A stretch of 64,000 nucleotides of DNA. Origin: Streptomyces sp. LaPpAH-108. GTDB lineage: Bacteria > Actinomycetota > Actinomycetes > Streptomycetales > Streptomycetaceae. Below the pieces are notes generated by a model, which saw only the letters and a list, made by a program, of their open reading frames with translations, ran no database searches and had not been told where the DNA came from. The position numbers and the translations under genes are program-made. Location: assembly GCF_000373625.1 (NCBI RefSeq), contig NZ_KB891988.1:372001-436000 (forward strand), given 5' to 3'. Each line of letters starts with the position of its first letter. Within the stretch, counting starts at the first letter, position 1. This document shows positions 1 to 9,738 of this stretch, piece by piece.

Positions 1-517
1 CGCGCGGTGCCAGCTCCACCGCCCAGCTTCGGGTGAGGGTCTCCAGGGCCGCTTTGGTCGCGGCGTACACCGAGTTCCCGGGCCACGCCCGCTGACCGAC
101 CGACGTGCTGACGTTGACGACCACCCCGCGCGCCTCCTCCAGCGCGGGCAGCGCGGCCTGGGTGAGACGGACGGGGGCGGTGAGGTTGGTGGCGAGCTGG
201 GCGGTGACCGCGTCCGGCGTGAGCGTGCCGAGGGCGCCGCCGCGTACGACAGCCGCGTTGTTCACCAGCACATCCAGTCGCCCATGCGCTTCGAGGACGG
301 CCCGGATGATCCGCTCGGGTCCGCCCTCGGAGGTGATGTCGGCGGCTAGCGGGGTGATCCGGGCGTCCCCGGCGGCGGTCTCGCCGAGCGGCCCGGGTCG
401 CCGCCCCACGGCGACCACCCGGGCGTCCTCGGCGGCGAAGACGCGCGCCGTGGCCCGCCCGATCCCGGTACCGGCCCCGGTGACGACGACGATCCTTTGA
501 CGTGTGGTGTCCCTCAT
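1..517 (-). CDS. SDR-family oxidoreductase, 3' end cut by the window edge
   Basis: Short-chain dehydrogenase/reductase using NAD(P)(H); substrate not deducible. Reading the minus strand from the ATG at 517 gives a start MRDTTRQRIVVVTGAG, with the Rossmann cofactor motif TGAGTGIG at about residues 13-20, the NNAA motif near residue 90, then a catalytic Ser (VVNVSTSVG) and YxxxK (YAATK). So all active-site elements are present and only the C-terminal part (helix 5 onward, substrate loop) lies beyond base 1. About 172 residues are visible of a usual 230-260. The arginine at position 38-39 region (VGRRPG) suggests NADPH preference, which is inference. The next gene on this strand, the emfourin-like gene, ends about 60 bp upstream. 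Confidence 0.9.
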   Translation of the reverse strand, partial: MRDTTRQRIVVVTGAGTGIGRATARVFAAEDARVVAVGRRPGPLGETAAGDARITPLAADITSEGGPERIIRAVLEAHGRLDVLVNNAAVVRGGALGTLTPDAVTAQLATNLTAPVRLTQAALPALEEARGVVVNVSTSVGQRAWPGNSVYAATKAALETLTRSWAVELAPR

Positions 518-576
518 GCCGCACATCGTCCGACCCTGCCGTCAACGGCAAGGTCAAGCGACCGCGAGCCGCCTTC

Positions 577-843
577 TCACGCACCCTCCTTCAGCACCCG
601 CGACACCAACTCCCGCTGTGCGTCGGTCAGTCGGGGGTCCGCCGCGTGGATCGTGCGACCGTCGACCGTGATCTCGTAGTGGAAGCCGTCGGGGACGCCC
701 GCAGGCGGGGCGGTGTGGCCGGAGGTCAGGGCGCGTTCGGCCAGCGAGCGCAGCTCCGTGGCGTCGGGGCGGGTCGAGGTGTCGATCTCGGCCCGCCGCT
801 CGATGCCCGCGAAGCCGCCCGTGCGCCGTACTTGGATACGCAT
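577..843 (-). CDS. emfourin-like inhibitor of M4 (protealysin-type) peptidase
   Basis: An 88-residue cytoplasmic-type protein without signal peptide, beginning MRIQVRRTGGFAGIERRAEI. This matches what I know of the emfourin family, proteinaceous inhibitors of protealysin-like M4 peptidases described from Serratia. The start lies 21 bp after the stop of the M4 peptidase gene on the same strand, so the pair is almost certainly co-transcribed, as in the Serratia locus. Role by inference: it binds the active site of the neighbouring protease and limits its activity in the cell. Identification rests on the N-terminal sequence and the genomic pairing; no search was possible. Confidence 0.8.
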   Translation of the reverse strand: MRIQVRRTGGFAGIERRAEIDTSTRPDATELRSLAERALTSGHTAPPAGVPDGFHYEITVDGRTIHAADPRLTDAQRELVSRVLKEGA

Positions 844-864
844 GAGGACCTGTTTAGTACGGAA

Positions 865-1932
865 CTAGAGCGTGTGCACCCCGACCCCCTCCCACGCCTT
901 CTCCACCGCCTGGAGTTCCGCCCCCGCGCCGTACCGTTCGCGGGCCGCCTTCACGGTGAGGGTGGCGAAGTCGCTGAACTGGGCGTCCTGTTCGAGGTCG
1001 CCGCCGGTCAGCACGTCGTACCAGATCTGGCCCGCCTTCTCCCAGGCGTACCCGCCGATCGCTGAGGCGACCAGGTAGAACGCGCGGTTGGGGATGCCGG
1101 AGTTGATGTGCACGCCGCCGTTGTCCCGGCCGGTGTGGACGTAGTGCTCCATGTCCGCGGGCTGGGGGTCCTTGCCGAGGACGTCGTCGTCGTAGGCGGT
1201 GCCCGGCTCCTTCATGGAGCGCAGCGCCTTGCCGGTGACGCGCGGGGCGAGCAGGCCCGCGCCGATCAGCCAGTCGGCGTCGGCGGCGGTCTGGCCGAGC
1301 GTGTACTGCTTGATCAGCGAGCCGAACACGTCGGACAGCGACTCGTTGAGCGCGCCGGACTGGCCGAAGTAGGCGAGGTTCGCGGTGTACTGCGTGACGC
1401 CGTGGGTGAGTTCGTGGCCGATGACGTCCACCGGGAGGGTGAAGTCGAGGAAGATCTCGCCGTCCCCGTCGCCGAACACCATCTGCTCGCCGTTCCAGAA
1501 GGCGTTGTCGTAGTCCTTGTCGAAGTGCACGGTCGCCTTCAGCGGCAGCCCGCTGTCGTCGATGGAGTGGCGGCCGTACGCCTTCAGATACAGCTCGAAG
1601 GTGGCCCCGAGTCCCGCGTACGCGCGGTTGACGGTGGCGTCGGAGCCCGGCTCGGAGCCCTCCGTGCGGACCTGGTGCCCGGGCAGGTCCTGGGTGTGCC
1701 GGGCGTCGTAGATCGTGCGGTGCGGCTGGTCGGCCGCGGCCCCGTGCGGCGCGACGGCGGCGGCGCCGATCACGGTGGTCAGCCGTCGGCGGGTGCGCTC
1801 GAACGCGTCGCGCTCCAGGGAGCGGCGGGCCGGGCCCGACACGCTCGGGTCGGCGTCCTGGGCGAGCTTGTCGAGAAGGTGCGGCGGGATGATCGTGCAG
1901 AAGACGGGCTCGAAGCCCCCGTGGGTGCTCAT
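865..1932 (-). CDS. M4-family metallopeptidase, protealysin type
   Basis: Zinc metalloendopeptidase of the thermolysin family, 355 residues. HELTH at residues 173-177 supplies two zinc-binding histidines and the catalytic Glu, and the downstream Glu (in GALNESLSD, near residue 197) is the third ligand. GGVHINSGIPN carries the substrate-side His region. There is no signal peptide. Instead a short N-terminal segment contains PPHLL (residues 16-20), which resembles the conserved PPxL motif in the short propeptide of protealysin-like enzymes, so the protein is probably made as a cytoplasmic zymogen. I chose the ATG at 1932 (MSTHGGFEPVF) rather than 1950 because this N-terminus is what related Streptomyces proteins show. 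The emfourin-like inhibitor gene follows directly. Confidence 0.92.
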   Translation of the reverse strand: MSTHGGFEPVFCTIIPPHLLDKLAQDADPSVSGPARRSLERDAFERTRRRLTTVIGAAAVAPHGAAADQPHRTIYDARHTQDLPGHQVRTEGSEPGSDATVNRAYAGLGATFELYLKAYGRHSIDDSGLPLKATVHFDKDYDNAFWNGEQMVFGDGDGEIFLDFTLPVDVIGHELTHGVTQYTANLAYFGQSGALNESLSDVFGSLIKQYTLGQTAADADWLIGAGLLAPRVTGKALRSMKEPGTAYDDDVLGKDPQPADMEHYVHTGRDNGGVHINSGIPNRAFYLVASAIGGYAWEKAGQIWYDVLTGGDLEQDAQFSDFATLTVKAARERYGAGAELQAVEKAWEGVGVHTL

Positions 1933-2158
1933 ACCTGGAAATGCTTGCACTGCGTGACATCAAAGTCACTAGTTGCCACCGCGATTGATGAAATGCGGTG
2001 ATTTCAGTCGTCACTCCGCGTCACGAAGTGGTATGGACGCCATCATGGCCGCCTCGCGGTCGCCGTCATGGCCGCGTGCCTGCCCGCCACCCCCTCTGGT
2101 TCCGCATGCTGATACGCCCCGGCACCTGTGGAACGGCTCGGCTAGGCTGCGGAGCATC

Positions 2159-4011
<1,853 letters not shown>

Positions 4012-4037
4012 CCCACCCCTGACCGGGCCTTTCGGCT

Positions 4038-4076
4038 CCCGGGCCGTCGTATACGACCTGCGTACGACGGCCCGGG
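4038..4076 (+). terminator. leuA terminator hairpin
   Basis: A perfect 14-bp inverted repeat, cccgggccgtcgta (4038-4051) and tacgacggcccggg (4063-4076), with an 11-nt loop, starts 27 bp after the leuA stop. There is no U-run, as is usual for streptomycete terminators. Confidence 0.75.
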
Positions 4077-4223
4077 CGCCGCTGTTCAAGTGGCGTATAC
4101 CGGCCATCCCTCACCCGGGGTAATGGGCCGGTCTCGCTCGAGGTACTGACTCGGACTCCGCAGTGTGGCTAACATCACGCCAGCGCGGCGATGTTGCCGC
4201 GTCGTTACGTGCGGAGGTGCGAC

Positions 4224-4892
4224 GTGCTGCCAGTACGGGGACGAAACGGCCGTGCCGCCAGAGCTGCGCGCATTCTGGGCACCCGCACCACCTGGACCCC
4301 GGCCGGGGACGGCGAGTTCTTCTGCCCCGGCTGCGGGGGCGACCGCAACTACCAGCGGATGACGGGCCACGTCCGCCTGACCCTGCTCGGCGTACCGGTG
4401 TTGTCGCGCGGCGAGACCGGCCCCGTCGTGGAGTGCGCGGCCTGCCAGCACCACTACGGCCTGGACGCCCTGGACCACCCCACCTCGCGCCGTCTCTCCG
4501 CGATGCTGCGGGACGCCGTCCACACGGTCGCCCTGGCGGTCCTGGTCGCCGGGGGCACCGCCTCCCGCGCCCCCGTGGCCAAGGCCGCCGCCACCGTCCG
4601 CGCGGGCGGCGTCGAGGACTGCGCGGAGGAGGAACTGGCCGCCCTGGCCGATGCGGCGGGCCCCTACGGCGCGGGCCTCGCCCTCGAACTCCACACCACC
4701 CTGGACCCCCTGGCCCCCCACCTCGCGTCCCCCGGCCGCGAGGCCCTTTTCCTGGACGCGGCCCGCATCGCCCTGGCGGACGGCCCGTACACCCCGGCGG
4801 AACAGGGCGCCCTGGCCGCGATCGGCGCCGCGCTGCTGCTGGGCGCGGGGGAGATGGGACGGCTGCTGGAGGTGGCGCGGCGGAGGGTCTGA
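4224..4892 (+). CDS. TerB-like protein with N-terminal zinc ribbon
   Basis: 222 residues. After a basic N-terminus there are two CxxC pairs (CPGC and CAAC, 40 residues apart) that likely bind one zinc. The C-terminal half is helical and resembles the tellurite-resistance TerB family (LFLDAARIALADGPYTPAEQ, the usual acidic helix pattern). Molecular function is unknown; TerB-fold proteins are thought to act in membrane-associated stress complexes. I chose the GTG at 4224 because a clear GGAGG lies 7 bp upstream (4212-4216); the ATG at 4191 lacks one. It sits between leuA and a nitroreductase-like gene, an arrangement I remember from other Streptomyces near leuA. Confidence 0.75.
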   Translation: MLPVRGRNGRAARAARILGTRTTWTPAGDGEFFCPGCGGDRNYQRMTGHVRLTLLGVPVLSRGETGPVVECAACQHHYGLDALDHPTSRRLSAMLRDAVHTVALAVLVAGGTASRAPVAKAAATVRAGGVEDCAEEELAALADAAGPYGAGLALELHTTLDPLAPHLASPGREALFLDAARIALADGPYTPAEQGALAAIGAALLLGAGEMGRLLEVARRRV

Positions 4893-4914
4893 GCGGGGGC
4901 TAGGGTACGGCGGC

Positions 4915-5664
4915 GTGGATGTGTACGAGGCAGTGGACAGCCGCCGGGCCGTCCGGGCGTTCAGTGACCGGCCGGTGCCCCGCGAAACCCTCGAACGCGT
5001 GCTGACCGCCGCGACCCGGGCCCCGTCGAGCGGGAACCTCCAGCCGTGGCACGTGTACGTCGTCACCGGTGAGCCCCTGGCCGCCCTGAAGCGCCGCGCG
5101 ACGGCCAGAGCGGTGGCCGGAGACCCGGGCGATCCCCGCGAGTACCCGATGTACCCGCCCGACCTGACCTCCCCCTACCTGGACCGCTTCACCGCGGCGG
5201 CCACCCAGCGCTACCGGTCCCTCGGAATCGATCGCGACGACCCCGACCGCCCCCGGAAGATCACCGCCCTGAACTCCGCCGCCTTCGGCGCCCCGGTCGT
5301 CCTGTTCTGCTACCTCGACCGCGCGATGGGCCCCGGCCAGTGGGCCGACCTGGGGATGTACCTCCAGACGGTCATGCTCCTGCTGAGAGCGGAAGGACTC
5401 CACAGCTGCCCCCAGGTCATGTGGACCATGTACCGCGAAACCGTCAGCCGGACGGTCGGCGCCGCCCCCGACCACGCCCTCTTCTGCGGCCTCTCGCTGG
5501 GCTTCGCGAAGGAGGACGTACCGCCGCTGCGAACGGGCCGGGCGGAACTGGGGGAGACGGTGCGTTTCGTCGACAATGACGACGGTGGAGCAGAGTCTGG
5601 CGGACCGGCTGGGGATCCTGCCGGGGCAGAACGTGCGGGAGACCGGCTGGGACGAGGACAGTGA
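4915..5664 (+). CDS. nitroreductase-family protein
   Basis: Probable FMN-dependent NAD(P)H oxidoreductase. DVYEAVDSRRAVRAFSDRPV at the N-terminus is the typical nitroreductase start with the FMN-phosphate-binding SRR, and RAPSSGNLQPWHVYVV is the second flavin motif. The C-terminal CGLSLGFAKEDVP is also characteristic. Start: the GTG at 4915, 23 bp after the previous stop. Odd point: homologues usually end about where ETVRFV appears, but here the frame continues for some 28 more residues of Gly/Ala/Glu-rich sequence and overlaps the next gene by 89 bp. The tail may come from loss of the ancestral stop codon. Substrate unknown. Confidence 0.85.
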   Translation: MDVYEAVDSRRAVRAFSDRPVPRETLERVLTAATRAPSSGNLQPWHVYVVTGEPLAALKRRATARAVAGDPGDPREYPMYPPDLTSPYLDRFTAAATQRYRSLGIDRDDPDRPRKITALNSAAFGAPVVLFCYLDRAMGPGQWADLGMYLQTVMLLLRAEGLHSCPQVMWTMYRETVSRTVGAAPDHALFCGLSLGFAKEDVPPLRTGRAELGETVRFVDNDDGGAESGGPAGDPAGAERAGDRLGRGQ

Positions 5665-5986
5665 CGACGCGCTGCGGGCGGCCGTCGAGAAGCGCACCGG
5701 CCATGGCCTGACCGGCGAGGACAGTGAGGCCGTCGTCGATGTGGCGCTGCTGTGGTGGCGCGAGAACGACGGCGACCTGGCGGATGGCCTGGTCGCCGCG
5801 CCGGCCGGTCTCGCGGACGACGGCACCATCTGGCTCCTCACCCCGAAAATGGGCCGCGACGGCCACGTGGAGCCGAGCGACATCGCCGAGGCCGCGACGA
5901 CCGCCGGACTCGTCCAACGGGCCTCCGTCCCGGCGGGCGTGAACTGGAACGGCACCCGTCTGGAGATCCCGCGCAACAGCCGCTGA
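5576..5986 (+). CDS. DUF3052-family protein
   Basis: 136 residues, soluble, acidic. The pattern RLGILPGQNVRETGWDEDSD, VALLWWRENDGDLADGLV, GTIWLLTPKMGRDGHVEPSDIAEAA, ending in NWNGTRLEIPR, is that of the actinobacterial DUF3052 family, whose function is not established. It overlaps the 3' extension of the nitroreductase gene by 89 bp in another frame and is probably translated from the same mRNA. It ends 13 bp before the end of a convergent small gene. Confidence 0.82.
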   Translation: MTTVEQSLADRLGILPGQNVRETGWDEDSDDALRAAVEKRTGHGLTGEDSEAVVDVALLWWRENDGDLADGLVAAPAGLADDGTIWLLTPKMGRDGHVEPSDIAEAATTAGLVQRASVPAGVNWNGTRLEIPRNSR

Positions 5987-5999
5987 GGTCAGCCCCGCT

Positions 6000-6158
6000 T
6001 CAGCCGCCGGGCGAGTCGGCCGCCGCGAGATCGGCGTCCGCGACGTCCATCGGCTCCAGGTCGATCGTGACGTCCGGGAAGGCCGCGTGGACGGACAGCC
6101 AGTCGTCGCGGTCGAGGACGAGCACGGTCCCGGGAGGCAGGGGAGCCACGCCGCTCAC
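6000..6158 (-). CDS. small hypothetical protein, translationally coupled
   Basis: 52 residues from a GTG whose bases overlap the stop of the preceding gene (GTGA at 6155-6158), which argues for real coupled translation. The sequence runs VSGVAPLPPGTVLVLDRDDW and continues acidic, ending in ADSPGG. No domain recognised and no signal or membrane segment. Codon third positions are G/C rich as in neighbouring genes. Product unknown; it may work with the 101-residue protein encoded upstream. Confidence 0.55.
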   Translation of the reverse strand: MSGVAPLPPGTVLVLDRDDWLSVHAAFPDVTIDLEPMDVADADLAAADSPGG

Positions 6159-6460
6159 CGCGCGCCCCGGAGGAACGCCCGGTAGGCGTCCGCGGCGTCG
6201 GGCTCCACGGTGGGTGTGTCCGGGCCGTACCGGGTGTCGGTGCGGTCGTGCTTCGGGCCGGAGAGCCAGAAGGTGTCGTCGGTGTCGACGTCGTAGAAGT
6301 TCGCGTCGGACAGGCCGAGACCGGTGCCGCGCCGCAGGGTCCGGCCTTGGAAGTAGGCCGTCTTCCAGGTCTTCGAGAAGTCCACCCAGCCGATCCACGA
6401 CGGCCCGCGGTCGGTGTCGTAGCCCGTCTTGAGCTGCACGAACATGAGTCTGCGAGGCAT
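6155..6460 (-). CDS. hypothetical protein
   Basis: 101 residues starting MPRRLMFVQLKTGYDTDRG at the ATG at 6460 (an internal Met five codons later is an alternative). Rich in aromatic and charged residues (GPSWIGWVDFSKTWKTAYFQG, FYDVDTDDTFWLSGPK), which reads as a compact beta-rich soluble domain. I do not recognise the family. It forms a two-gene unit with the overlapping 52-residue gene downstream. No strong ribosome-binding site is visible, so the exact start is uncertain. Confidence 0.65.
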   Translation of the reverse strand: MPRRLMFVQLKTGYDTDRGPSWIGWVDFSKTWKTAYFQGRTLRRGTGLGLSDANFYDVDTDDTFWLSGPKHDRTDTRYGPDTPTVEPDAADAYRAFLRGAR

Positions 6461-6599
6461 GACACCAGCTTGGCGGGGAGGGGGCACGCCGTAAAGCGGA
6501 TTAGGGCGCGCGCCGGGCAACCTGTTCTTCGGCTGCCTCTGAGCCTGCGGATCGCCTGGGCGGGTCCGGGTGCCGGTGCCCCGGTGCCGATCCGCCGTC

Positions 6600-7196
6600 T
6601 CAGACGCGCCGCGCCCGCCACAGCCAAGCCGCCGTCGCGACCAGCAGGGCGAACACCGCCAGGTTGGCCAGGAGAGCCGGGGTGCCGGTGGCCGGGCCGT
6701 TGCCGGAGAGGTTGGCGGTGGCGAAGACGGCGCTGGGGAGGATGGTGGTGAGCAGGACGCCGGTGGTCTTCTGGACGGCGGTCCAGTGCACCGAGGTGCA
6801 CAGCAGCACCGCGCCGACGATGCGGAACAGCACGCCGAACGCGGGCCCGGGAAGGTCGGGGAAGACCATCATGAAGGGCAGCGAGAGGGTCAGCATCAGC
6901 AGCGGGACCAGGGGATGCACCTTGCCGCGCCGGACGGGTGCGGTGTCAACGCCCTTGACCGGCATGCCGGTTGACCCGCTCCCCGCCTCGGCCAGCGCCG
7001 TCGCCGCGATCGTACGGGGGTCACCCAGCCCCGCCAGCACCTCGCCGACCGGGGCGTCGGGACGCTCGGCGCACGTCACCTCTATGTGCTCGGCGAGATC
7101 GGCGAGGAGTTCCTGACGCCGGTCGGCGGGCAGCGCGGACGCCTCGCGCTCGACGGCGGAGAGGTAGTCGCGGACGGCATCGGCGGAAGTCTTCAT
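6600..7196 (-). CDS. HAAS-domain membrane protein paired with PadR regulator
   Basis: 198 residues. The N-terminal 75 residues (AVRDYLSAVEREASALPADRRQELLADLAEHI, then VLAGLGDPRTIAATALAEAG) form the HAAS/DUF1700-type helical domain usually encoded next to PadR regulators. The rest has four hydrophobic segments (about residues 94-110, 118-136, 142-158, 175-193) ending in WRARRV. Known families of this type are regulatory membrane proteins controlled by the adjacent PadR repressor; the output is unknown. The start ATG at 7196 overlaps the stop of the PadR gene by 4 bp, so the two are coupled. Confidence 0.82.
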   Translation of the reverse strand: MKTSADAVRDYLSAVEREASALPADRRQELLADLAEHIEVTCAERPDAPVGEVLAGLGDPRTIAATALAEAGSGSTGMPVKGVDTAPVRRGKVHPLVPLLMLTLSLPFMMVFPDLPGPAFGVLFRIVGAVLLCTSVHWTAVQKTTGVLLTTILPSAVFATANLSGNGPATGTPALLANLAVFALLVATAAWLWRARRV

Positions 7197-7567
7197 GCGG
7201 GGTCTCCGGTCGAGGAGGGCGGGGTGGCCAGAAAGGTGTCGACGGCATCGCGGAAGCCGGGCCAGACGCGGGTGAACTCGTCCAGCGCGGCCCGGCCGCT
7301 GCCGGTGAGCGCGTAGTAGCGGCGGGGCGGTCCGGAGGGGGACTCCTGCCAGGTGGTGGTGACCAGGTCGTCGCGACGGAGCCGGGAGAGCAGCGGATAG
7401 ACCGTGCCCTGACTGGTCGCCAGCGTGCCCGAGTCCTCCAGCGCCTGGAGGAGTTCCACCCCGTAGCGCGGGCGGTCCCGCATCAGCGCCAGCACGCAGT
7501 ACTCCAGCACCCCCTTGCGCAGCTGGGCAGCCGCCCGGGCCTGCTTGGTCGAATCACCTGGTTCCAT
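7193..7567 (-). CDS. PadR-family transcriptional regulator
   Basis: 124 residues. A winged helix covers residues 12-85: QLRKGVLEYCVLALMRDRPRYGVELLQAL, SQGTVYPLLSRLRRDDLV with the recognition helix, and the wing GPPRRYYALTGSGRAAL, followed by a short dimerisation helix. Typical small PadR (subfamily s1), probably an autoregulated repressor of this two-gene operon. I take MEPGDSTKQ (7567) as the start; two upstream in-frame starts would overlap the promoter. The divergent phosphatase gene begins 92 bp away, so the intergenic region may hold a shared operator. Confidence 0.88.
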   Translation of the reverse strand: MEPGDSTKQARAAAQLRKGVLEYCVLALMRDRPRYGVELLQALEDSGTLATSQGTVYPLLSRLRRDDLVTTTWQESPSGPPRRYYALTGSGRAALDEFTRVWPGFRDAVDTFLATPPSSTGDPA

Positions 7568-7659
7568 GCGATGCAAGATACCCGGCACGGCAAGTCCAGG
7601 GGAAGGGGGCCGGTGTCGGCGCCTGCCCTACGCGCACCTCCGCCGAAATAATCACGGGC

Positions 7660-8112
7660 ATGAGTGACGACCCGTCGACACCCCCCTGGAACGAGGACGC
7701 GCCCGGCGTACTCCGGCTCCCCTCCGGGCGCCTGGTACGCGGCCGTGGCCTGCGCAGGCCACTGGACCCCACCGCACCCCCGCCCACCTACGCCGTCTAC
7801 CTCCTCGGCAAGCAACCACCCCCCGTCCCCTGGGAGTTCCAGTGGCTCCGCTGGCCCGACTTCCGCCTCCCTGCCGACCACGTGGCCGCCCGCGCGGTCC
7901 TCACCGACGCCTGGGAGCGCGCCGCCGCCGACCGCGTGGAGTTCGCCTGCGGCGGCGGCCGGGGCCGCACCGGCACCGCACTGGCCTGCGTGGCCGTCCT
8001 GGACGGCGTACCGGCGGACCGGGCCGTGGAGTTCGTCCGGCGGCACTACGACCGACATGCGGTGGAGACGCCTTGGCAGGGGCGGTTCGTGCGGAGGTTC
8101 GCGGCCCGCTGA
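7660..8112 (+). CDS. protein-tyrosine-phosphatase-like protein
   Basis: 150 residues. The segment VEFACGGGRGRTGTALACVAVLDG holds a CX5R phosphatase loop (C, five residues, R, then TGT) in the right setting for a cysteine-dependent protein phosphatase, although the residue before the Cys is Ala instead of the usual His. The upstream WPDFRLPAD is where the general-acid Asp of the WPD loop would be expected. Likely a small cytoplasmic phosphatase of the dual-specificity type; the substrate is unknown. The PadR-HAAS operon is divergent. Confidence 0.78.
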   Translation: MSDDPSTPPWNEDAPGVLRLPSGRLVRGRGLRRPLDPTAPPPTYAVYLLGKQPPPVPWEFQWLRWPDFRLPADHVAARAVLTDAWERAAADRVEFACGGGRGRTGTALACVAVLDGVPADRAVEFVRRHYDRHAVETPWQGRFVRRFAAR

Positions 8113-8174
8113 GCTGTGGGTCGGCCGAGCCGGGCTCAGCCGCCGACTCGATCAGGGCCTGGTGGCGCGACTGC

Positions 8175-8636
8175 TCAGAACGCGAGCCGCATCCGCTGCC
8201 TCGGTTCGCCTGGCCCGAAGTACTCCGGATGGAACTCGCCGTACGGCGTGAAGCCGAGGTGGCGGTACAGGGCCACGGCGGAGCCGTTCGCGGGGTCGAC
8301 GGTGAGCAGGACCTCGCCCGCGCCCTCCTCGTGGAGCCGCCGCAGCATCGCGGTCATCAGCTCACGACCCAGGCCGTTGCCGCGCAGGGCCGGGCTGACG
8401 ACGAGGCTGAGGATCCAGCTGGAGGCGTGGAGCGGTGGGGTGGCGAGGATGTACCCGTGGAGAGCGGTGCCGTCGTCCACGACGAGCAGGTGATCGCCGA
8501 GGGCGTCGTGGAACTGGCGCAGCGCGAAGTAGGGATAGGGGTCGTCCGGGAAGGTCTCACGGTCGAGCCGCAGCACGTCAGGGAGATCCGCTTCCGTGAT
8601 TTTTCGCAGGAAGCGGTCTCCGTGAAGAGGAATCAT
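8175..8636 (-). CDS. GNAT-family N-acetyltransferase
   Basis: 153 residues, a single GNAT domain. ITEADLPDVLRLDRETFP is strand 1/helix 1, LSLVVSPALRGNGLGRELMTAML is the acetyl-CoA-binding motif A (RGNGLGR pyrophosphate loop), and NGSAVALYRHLGFTPYGEFH is motif B. Substrate not predictable. I chose the ATG at 8636 (MIPLHGDRFLRKI), with AGGGGA about 6 bp upstream; the frame stays open well upstream through an AT-richer intergenic region that is unlikely to be coding. Divergent from the methyltransferase that opens the conserved six-gene cluster. Confidence 0.88.
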   Translation of the reverse strand: MIPLHGDRFLRKITEADLPDVLRLDRETFPDDPYPYFALRQFHDALGDHLLVVDDGTALHGYILATPPLHASSWILSLVVSPALRGNGLGRELMTAMLRRLHEEGAGEVLLTVDPANGSAVALYRHLGFTPYGEFHPEYFGPGEPRQRMRLAF

Positions 8637-8902
8637 TCCGTCCCCTTTCCGGTCCCCCGAAATTCGTGCGATATCCGCACTGATGCGACAGTATGCAGCC
8701 ACCCTTGAGGTGTGATCGGCGCGGCTTCTCCCATGGTTACCCGCTGTTTTTCGGTCATCCAAGTAGAGATCCGGACCAAATGTGGTTGACTGTGTCACGC
8801 GAACGAAATCGCGCGCAGTTCCGATATTGATCTTACCTCGCCCGGCGATGAATCTTGCGTGGCGTGGGTTTCGTTGTGCGTTCATCCTGCTACCCTGAGT
8901 TA

Positions 8903-9676
8903 ATGACCTCGGGATCGCCTGCTGGCGTGAAGAAGCTGAATGGTGATGTCGCATGGGAGGATTTCGACCCCCAGGCGTACATCGAGCACAATTATCGCGT
9001 CCTGCACCCGGACGACGAGGCGATCATCACCGTCGTCCGAGATCATTTCAGCGGCCATTTCGGCGGCTCCGGTTCGGTGGCCTCCGGAATCGACGCGGGA
9101 GCGGGCCCCAACATCTATCCGGCGCTCGCCATGCTCCCCTGGTGCGACAAGATCACGCTCCTGGAGCGCTCGCCGGCGAACGTGCAGTACCTGAACTCCC
9201 AGATCGAGTCGTACGGCCCCCAGTGGGACCAGTTCTGGGACGTGCTGTGCCGGGACGAGGCGTACCCCCGGCGGGTCCAGGACCCGCGCGCCCGGTTCGC
9301 GCAGACCGTCCAGCCCCGCCAGGGCAACCTGTTCGACCTCGCCCAGGGTGACGAACGCTGGGCGATGGGCACCATGTTCTTCGTCGCCGAGTCGATGACC
9401 ACCTCGCTGGAGGAGTTCCGGCGCGCCGTCGCCTGTTTCCTGACCGCTCTCGAACCGGGCGCCCCGTTCGCCGCCGCGTTCATGGAGCACTCCCGGGGAT
9501 ACCGGGTGGGAGAGAGTGATTTCCCCGCGCTCGACATCGACGAGCAGGGAGTCCGCGAGACACTCGACATTCACGCGTCGAATGTCGAGACGCACCGGCT
9601 GGGGAAACCGGGCGGCTTGTTGCGTGAGGGATACACCGGAATGATCGTCGCCACGGGTCATCGGAGCGACCGGTAA
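8903..9676 (+). CDS. SAM-dependent methyltransferase, SCO2525-like family
   Basis: 257 residues. AYIEHNYRVLHPDDEAI followed by GIDAGAGPNIYPALAMLPW is the SAM-binding motif I in the form used by the NNMT/PNMT/TEMT-type small-molecule methyltransferases, and ITLLERSPANVQYL gives the acidic residue that holds the ribose. Streptomyces proteins of this type form a named family after SCO2525 and occur beside the next four genes. Start ATG 8903; the intergenic region upstream is AT-richer than average and holds the promoter. Target unknown; it may modify a product or protein of the cluster. It ends 62 bp before the next gene. Confidence 0.85.
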   Translation: MTSGSPAGVKKLNGDVAWEDFDPQAYIEHNYRVLHPDDEAIITVVRDHFSGHFGGSGSVASGIDAGAGPNIYPALAMLPWCDKITLLERSPANVQYLNSQIESYGPQWDQFWDVLCRDEAYPRRVQDPRARFAQTVQPRQGNLFDLAQGDERWAMGTMFFVAESMTTSLEEFRRAVACFLTALEPGAPFAAAFMEHSRGYRVGESDFPALDIDEQGVRETLDIHASNVETHRLGKPGGLLREGYTGMIVATGHRSDR

Positions 9677-9738
9677 ATGCGGAGATCCATTCACCGTTTT
9701 CACCGTCGGGATGACATACCTGTGTGAGGGGCATGGGG

